Source: Acidobacteriaceae bacterium dw_441
Lineage (GTDB): Bacteria > Acidobacteriota > Terriglobia > Terriglobales > Acidobacteriaceae
Direction: 5' to 3'
DNA length: 64,000 bases
NCBI GenBank assembly: GCA_018449715.1
Contig: JAAVVA010000001.1
Coordinates: forward strand, 186,001-250,000
Within the stretch, counting starts at the first letter, position 1. Every line of letters begins with the position of its first letter. A model generated the notes under the pieces. It was not told where the DNA came from. It saw only the letters and a program-made list of their open reading frames with translations, and searched no databases. Position numbers and translations under genes: made by a program. Shown one piece after another: positions 60,926-64,000 of this stretch.

Positions 60926-62824
60926 TTGAGGCGTATCTGGAGATTGTTCCTGTACGTGCGGCCGTATGCCCTGTATCTGTTCACCTCCGTGATTCTTATG
61001 GCGACGGTCGGCGCGATGGCGGCATTGCGGCTGGCGCTGGTAAAGCCGATCTTCGACAATGTGCTGGCACCGGATGCCCCGACCGAAGGCGCGCTGCAGT
61101 ATCCTCTCCCTCATAATCTTCACCTGCCTTACATCGGCAACGAGCTGAACCTGCAGTTCCTTGTGCCGTCGCACTTTCATAATGCGTGGACGGTGGTGGC
61201 TTATGTGCTGGTCGCCTCGGCGATTCTGAAGTCGGTCTGCGATTACCTGGGAACGTACCTGGTGAATTACGTCGGGTTCAGCATGATTACCGACTTGCGC
61301 AACGACTTGTACAACTCTGTGCTGCGGCGCTCGACGGCGTTCTTTCAGAAGCATCCGACCGGCACGCTGCTTTCGACGCTGATCAACGACATCGAGAAGG
61401 TGCAGAACGCGATGTCGAATGTGCTCGGCGAGTTTATGCAGCAGTTCTTCACGCTGCTGTTTACGGCGTGCGTAGTGGTAATCGTGGGCGGCAAGCTGGC
61501 ATGGGTGCTGCTGCTGTTTGTGCCCGTGGTGATTGCGTCGGCGCGCCGCATCGGCAAGCGCGTGCGGCAGACCACGCGCAAGGGACAGGACAAGCTGGCG
61601 GAGATTCAGAACATCCTGCACGAGACCATCACGGGCAACAGCATCGTGAAGGCCTTCGGGATGGAGCTGTGGGAGATGAACCGCTTCCGCAGGGCGGCGA
61701 AGAGACTGTTCCGAGCGAACCTGAAGTCAGTGGGCGTGCAGGCGATCAGCTCGCCGCTGATGGATGCTCTGGGATCGGTGGGGATCGCGCTGCTGCTGCT
61801 GCTCGGGCGGGGAAGGATTCTGGAGCGCCAGATGACGGCGGGAGCGTTCATCACGTTTCTGATCGCGGTGTTTACGCTGTACGATCCGGTGCGGAAGATG
61901 GCGCTCTTCTACAACAGCTTCCAGCAGGCGCTGGGCGCGAGCGACGACATCTTCAAGTTCATGGACGAGCAGGACGAGGTGCTTGAAAAGCCGAAGGCGC
62001 TGATGCTGAAGAGCTTCCACGAAGCCATACGGTTCGAGCATGTGAGCTTCGGGTACGTAGCCGAGGACGGCTCAATGACGAAGGTGCTGCACGACATCAA
62101 CCTCGACGTGACTCCGGGCGAGTTGATCGCCTTTGTGGGGCCGAGCGGCGCGGGCAAATCTTCGCTGGTGAACCTGATTCCGCGGTTCTTCGATGTGACG
62201 GAGGGAAGGATCGTGATCGATGGGCATGACCTTCGCGACGTCACGCTGGCTTCGCTTCGCGCACTGATCGGCAAGGTGACGCAGGAGACGGTGCTGTTCA
62301 ACGACACGGTGCGGAACAACATCGCCTACGGACAGCCGGATGTTCCCTTTGAGAGAGTCGAAGAGGCGGCGCGAATGGCGCTGGCGCACGACTTCATCAT
62401 AGCGATGCAGGACGGCTACAACACGAAGATCGGCGAGAAGGGCACGCGTCTGAGCGGAGGCCAGCGGCAGCGGCTCGCGATTGCGCGGGCGATCCTGAAG
62501 AACGCTCCGGTGCTGATTCTCGACGAGGCGACCAGCGCGCTCGACACCGAGAGCGAACAGTTTGTGCAAGCCGCGCTGGCGAACCTGATGCAGGGACGCA
62601 CGGTCTTCGTGATTGCGCACAGGCTTTCGACGGTGCGCAGGGCCACGAAGATCGTCGTGCTGGAGCAGGGAAGAATCACCGAGGTTGGAACGCACGAGGA
62701 GCTGATGCGAAGCTCCGGAATGTACCGCAGGCTTTACGACATGCAGTTCGGCGAAGAAGGATTGCCCGCGTCGGCAGGCGAAGAAGTTACCTTGCAGACG
62801 GCGGAGCTGGAGGGATTTGCTTGA
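60926..62824 (+). CDS. ABC exporter half-transporter, MsbA/lipid-flippase-like
   Basis: 632 residues. Six-span exporter domain (about 20-330, e.g. LYLFTSVILMATVGAMAALRLALVKPIFDNVL, ALGSVGIALLLLLGRG), then nucleotide-binding domain with Walker A GPSGAGKSS, LSGGQRQRLAIARA, Walker B VLILDEATSALD and switch His in FVIAHRLSTV. A homodimer would flip lipid A-core across the inner membrane, in keeping with the neighbouring lpt genes. Starts at TTG 60926 behind GGGAGAG. Overlaps the next gene by 4 bp. Confidence 0.88.
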   Translation: MRRIWRLFLYVRPYALYLFTSVILMATVGAMAALRLALVKPIFDNVLAPDAPTEGALQYPLPHNLHLPYIGNELNLQFLVPSHFHNAWTVVAYVLVASAILKSVCDYLGTYLVNYVGFSMITDLRNDLYNSVLRRSTAFFQKHPTGTLLSTLINDIEKVQNAMSNVLGEFMQQFFTLLFTACVVVIVGGKLAWVLLLFVPVVIASARRIGKRVRQTTRKGQDKLAEIQNILHETITGNSIVKAFGMELWEMNRFRRAAKRLFRANLKSVGVQAISSPLMDALGSVGIALLLLLGRGRILERQMTAGAFITFLIAVFTLYDPVRKMALFYNSFQQALGASDDIFKFMDEQDEVLEKPKALMLKSFHEAIRFEHVSFGYVAEDGSMTKVLHDINLDVTPGELIAFVGPSGAGKSSLVNLIPRFFDVTEGRIVIDGHDLRDVTLASLRALIGKVTQETVLFNDTVRNNIAYGQPDVPFERVEEAARMALAHDFIIAMQDGYNTKIGEKGTRLSGGQRQRLAIARAILKNAPVLILDEATSALDTESEQFVQAALANLMQGRTVFVIAHRLSTVRRATKIVVLEQGRITEVGTHEELMRSSGMYRRLYDMQFGEEGLPASAGEEVTLQTAELEGFA

Positions 62825-63726
62825 GTCTGATCTATTCGATGACAGGGTTTGCGAGCGCGAGGAGCGCCGCGGATGACAGCGTTGGTTTCTCACTGGCGAT
62901 TAAGAGCGTGAATCATCGCTTTCTCGATCTGCACCTGCGGCTGCCTTCGTACTGCGATGCGCTAGAGGTCCAGCTGCGGAGGCTTCTGAAGGAGTCGCTG
63001 AAGCGCGGCCACATTGAGTTGACGTTGCAGGTGGAGCGCAAGGCGAGCGCGCAGATTCAGCTCAACGCGGACCTGCTGGGGGCTTACGTCACGGCCTTCG
63101 ATAAGGCAGCGGAGATCTACAACCTGCAGGGGCAGGCGGACCTGAACGCGCTGCTGCGGATTCCGGGTGTGATGAGCGCGGAGACGACGATCGGTGTCGA
63201 AGGGATTCCTGAGCTGGACCAGGCGGTGATGGCGCAGATGCCTGGGCTGATCGAAAAGCTGAACGAGGCGCGTGCGCTCGAAGGCGCGGTGCTGGGCTCG
63301 GAGCTGCGCGCTTCGATGGTGCGGCTGCATGGTTTCGCCGAGGAGATGGTGGGGCTGCGCAACGGCGTGCGCGAGGCGCAGTTCGAGCGGCTGCGGTCGC
63401 GGCTGGCGGAGCTGACCTCTGGAACCACCGTGAGCGAGGAGAGGATTCTCTCTGAGGCCGCGGTGCTGGCGGAGAAGAGCGACATCGAAGAGGAGATTGT
63501 GCGGCTGAAGACGCACATCGACCGCTTCCTCGCCATGTTGGACGAGGGCGGCGAGCTGGGCAAGCGGTTCGACTTCCTGTTGCAGGAGCTGAACCGCGAG
63601 GCGAATACGATGCTCTCGAAGACGAGCGCGGCCTCGGGAGAGAACAGCCTCCGCATTACCGAGCTGGGACTTGAGATCAAGGCCGAGATCGAAAAAGCGC
63701 GCGAGCAGGTACAGAACCTCGAATAG
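62821..63726 (+). CDS. yicC: YicC-family endoribonuclease/stress protein
   Basis: 301 residues. The family start MTGFASARSAADD is preceded by a short extension from TTG 62821, which overlaps the previous stop. YicC_N has SLAIKSVNHRFLDLHLRLPSYCDALEVQLRRLLKESLKRGHIELTLQVE. The C-terminal DUF1732 part reads SDIEEEIVRLKTHIDRFLAMLDEGGELGKRFDFLLQELNREANTMLSKTS. It acts on RNA. It lies before gmk, as in many bacteria. Confidence 0.92.
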   Translation: MSLIYSMTGFASARSAADDSVGFSLAIKSVNHRFLDLHLRLPSYCDALEVQLRRLLKESLKRGHIELTLQVERKASAQIQLNADLLGAYVTAFDKAAEIYNLQGQADLNALLRIPGVMSAETTIGVEGIPELDQAVMAQMPGLIEKLNEARALEGAVLGSELRASMVRLHGFAEEMVGLRNGVREAQFERLRSRLAELTSGTTVSEERILSEAAVLAEKSDIEEEIVRLKTHIDRFLAMLDEGGELGKRFDFLLQELNREANTMLSKTSAASGENSLRITELGLEIKAEIEKAREQVQNLE

Positions 63727-63776
63727 CCACGGGTTACACTGGCAGGGATTACCAACACAGGCAGAACAGGGAGCAG

Positions 63777-64000
63777 ATGGCGGGAATTCTTTTCATTATT
63801 TCGGCGCCCTCCGGGTCGGGCAAATCGACGCTGGTGAGCCAGCTTCGGACGCTGGTAGAGGGGCTGGATTTTTCGATCTCGTATACGACGCGGGCGCCGC
63901 GCGGGTCGGAGGAGAACGGGCGCGAGTACTACTTCACGACGCGTGAGGAGTTCGAGCGCATGGTGAAGGCAGACGACTTTCTGGAGTGGGCGGAGGTCTT
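63777..64000 (+). CDS. gmk: Guanylate kinase (5' part, continues past window)
   Basis: The first 74 codons are present. The P-loop ISAPSGSGKSTL, FSISYTTRAPRGSEENGREYYF (the GMP-binding region) and FERMVKADDFLEWAEV identify guanylate kinase, which makes GDP from GMP and ATP. Start ATG 63777 with GGGAGCAG upstream. The 3' end lies beyond 64000. Confidence 0.95.
   Translation, partial: MAGILFIISAPSGSGKSTLVSQLRTLVEGLDFSISYTTRAPRGSEENGREYYFTTREEFERMVKADDFLEWAEV

Noticed and set aside
1..64000. CRISPR arrays, insertion sequences, prophage or integrase genes
   Set aside because: No regularly spaced repeats, transposase or phage proteins were found anywhere in the window.

Overview
The window looks like chromosomal DNA of an acidobacterium of the Terriglobia (Granulicella/Edaphobacter/Terriglobus-like). 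The evidence is the gene content: a BlaR1-type peptidase fused to a TIGR03435-type domain, a TIGR03436-type VWA protein, Oar-like TonB receptors, a KdpD sensor split in two, a tmRNA tag reading AEPQFALAA, and moderate-to-high GC. I see no insertion sequence, phage or CRISPR array. The left 50 kb is accessory metabolism and transport. The right 14 kb is a conserved housekeeping block.

Layout. 1-1.95 kb: TolC-type efflux gene divergent from a TetR regulator, with tandem operators between them. 2.2-5.7 kb: ethanolamine utilisation (permease, EutB, EutC). 5.7-9.0 kb: promoter, long leader with two tiny reading frames, and two secreted DUF2891 paralogues. 9.1-16.3 kb: GntR/FCD regulator, hydantoinase/oxoprolinase A and B subunits, a small protein, an MFS carrier and a DAHP synthase. 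A TTGTATACAA-type site lies in front of both the regulator and the DUF2891 promoter and may join the two loci. 16.6-20.7 kb: secreted DUF1080/VCBS protein facing a secreted CE15-like esterase. 21.3-28.4 kb: cupin, TonB receptor, and a divergent metal-handling cluster (WD40 protein, COG0523 GTPase and a Cys-containing small protein on the minus strand; a thioredoxin-like ferredoxin and a NiCoT-type carrier on the plus strand). It is followed by a tRNA-like gene with an abnormal anticodon arm.

28.6-36.4 kb: a tightly packed operon of BlaI repressor (perfect operator), BlaR1-TIGR03435 fusion, Oar-like TonB receptor and VWA protein. 36.5-45.0 kb: K+-uptake locus kdpFABC with an extra 28-residue membrane peptide, kdpE, a KdpD N-terminal half, and the kinase half of KdpD as a separate divergent gene. 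45.3-48.4 kb: two paralogous outer-membrane barrel proteins. 48.4-49.9 kb: tmRNA, EamA-type protein, CYCXC-type secreted protein, and an unassigned small RNA with a strong terminator.

50.2-64 kb: glyQ-glyS, an unknown conserved-looking protein, then LptC/LptA-like fusion, lptB, rpoN, hpf, rapZ, an MsbA-like ABC exporter, yicC and the start of gmk. A perfect 17-bp hairpin covers the rapZ start codon.

The best candidates for something undescribed are the blaI-blaR1/TIGR03435-TonB-VWA operon, the divergently split Kdp sensor, the rapZ start hairpin, the odd tRNA-like gene and the 49.8-kb small RNA. All calls come from reading the sequence. No database search was run.
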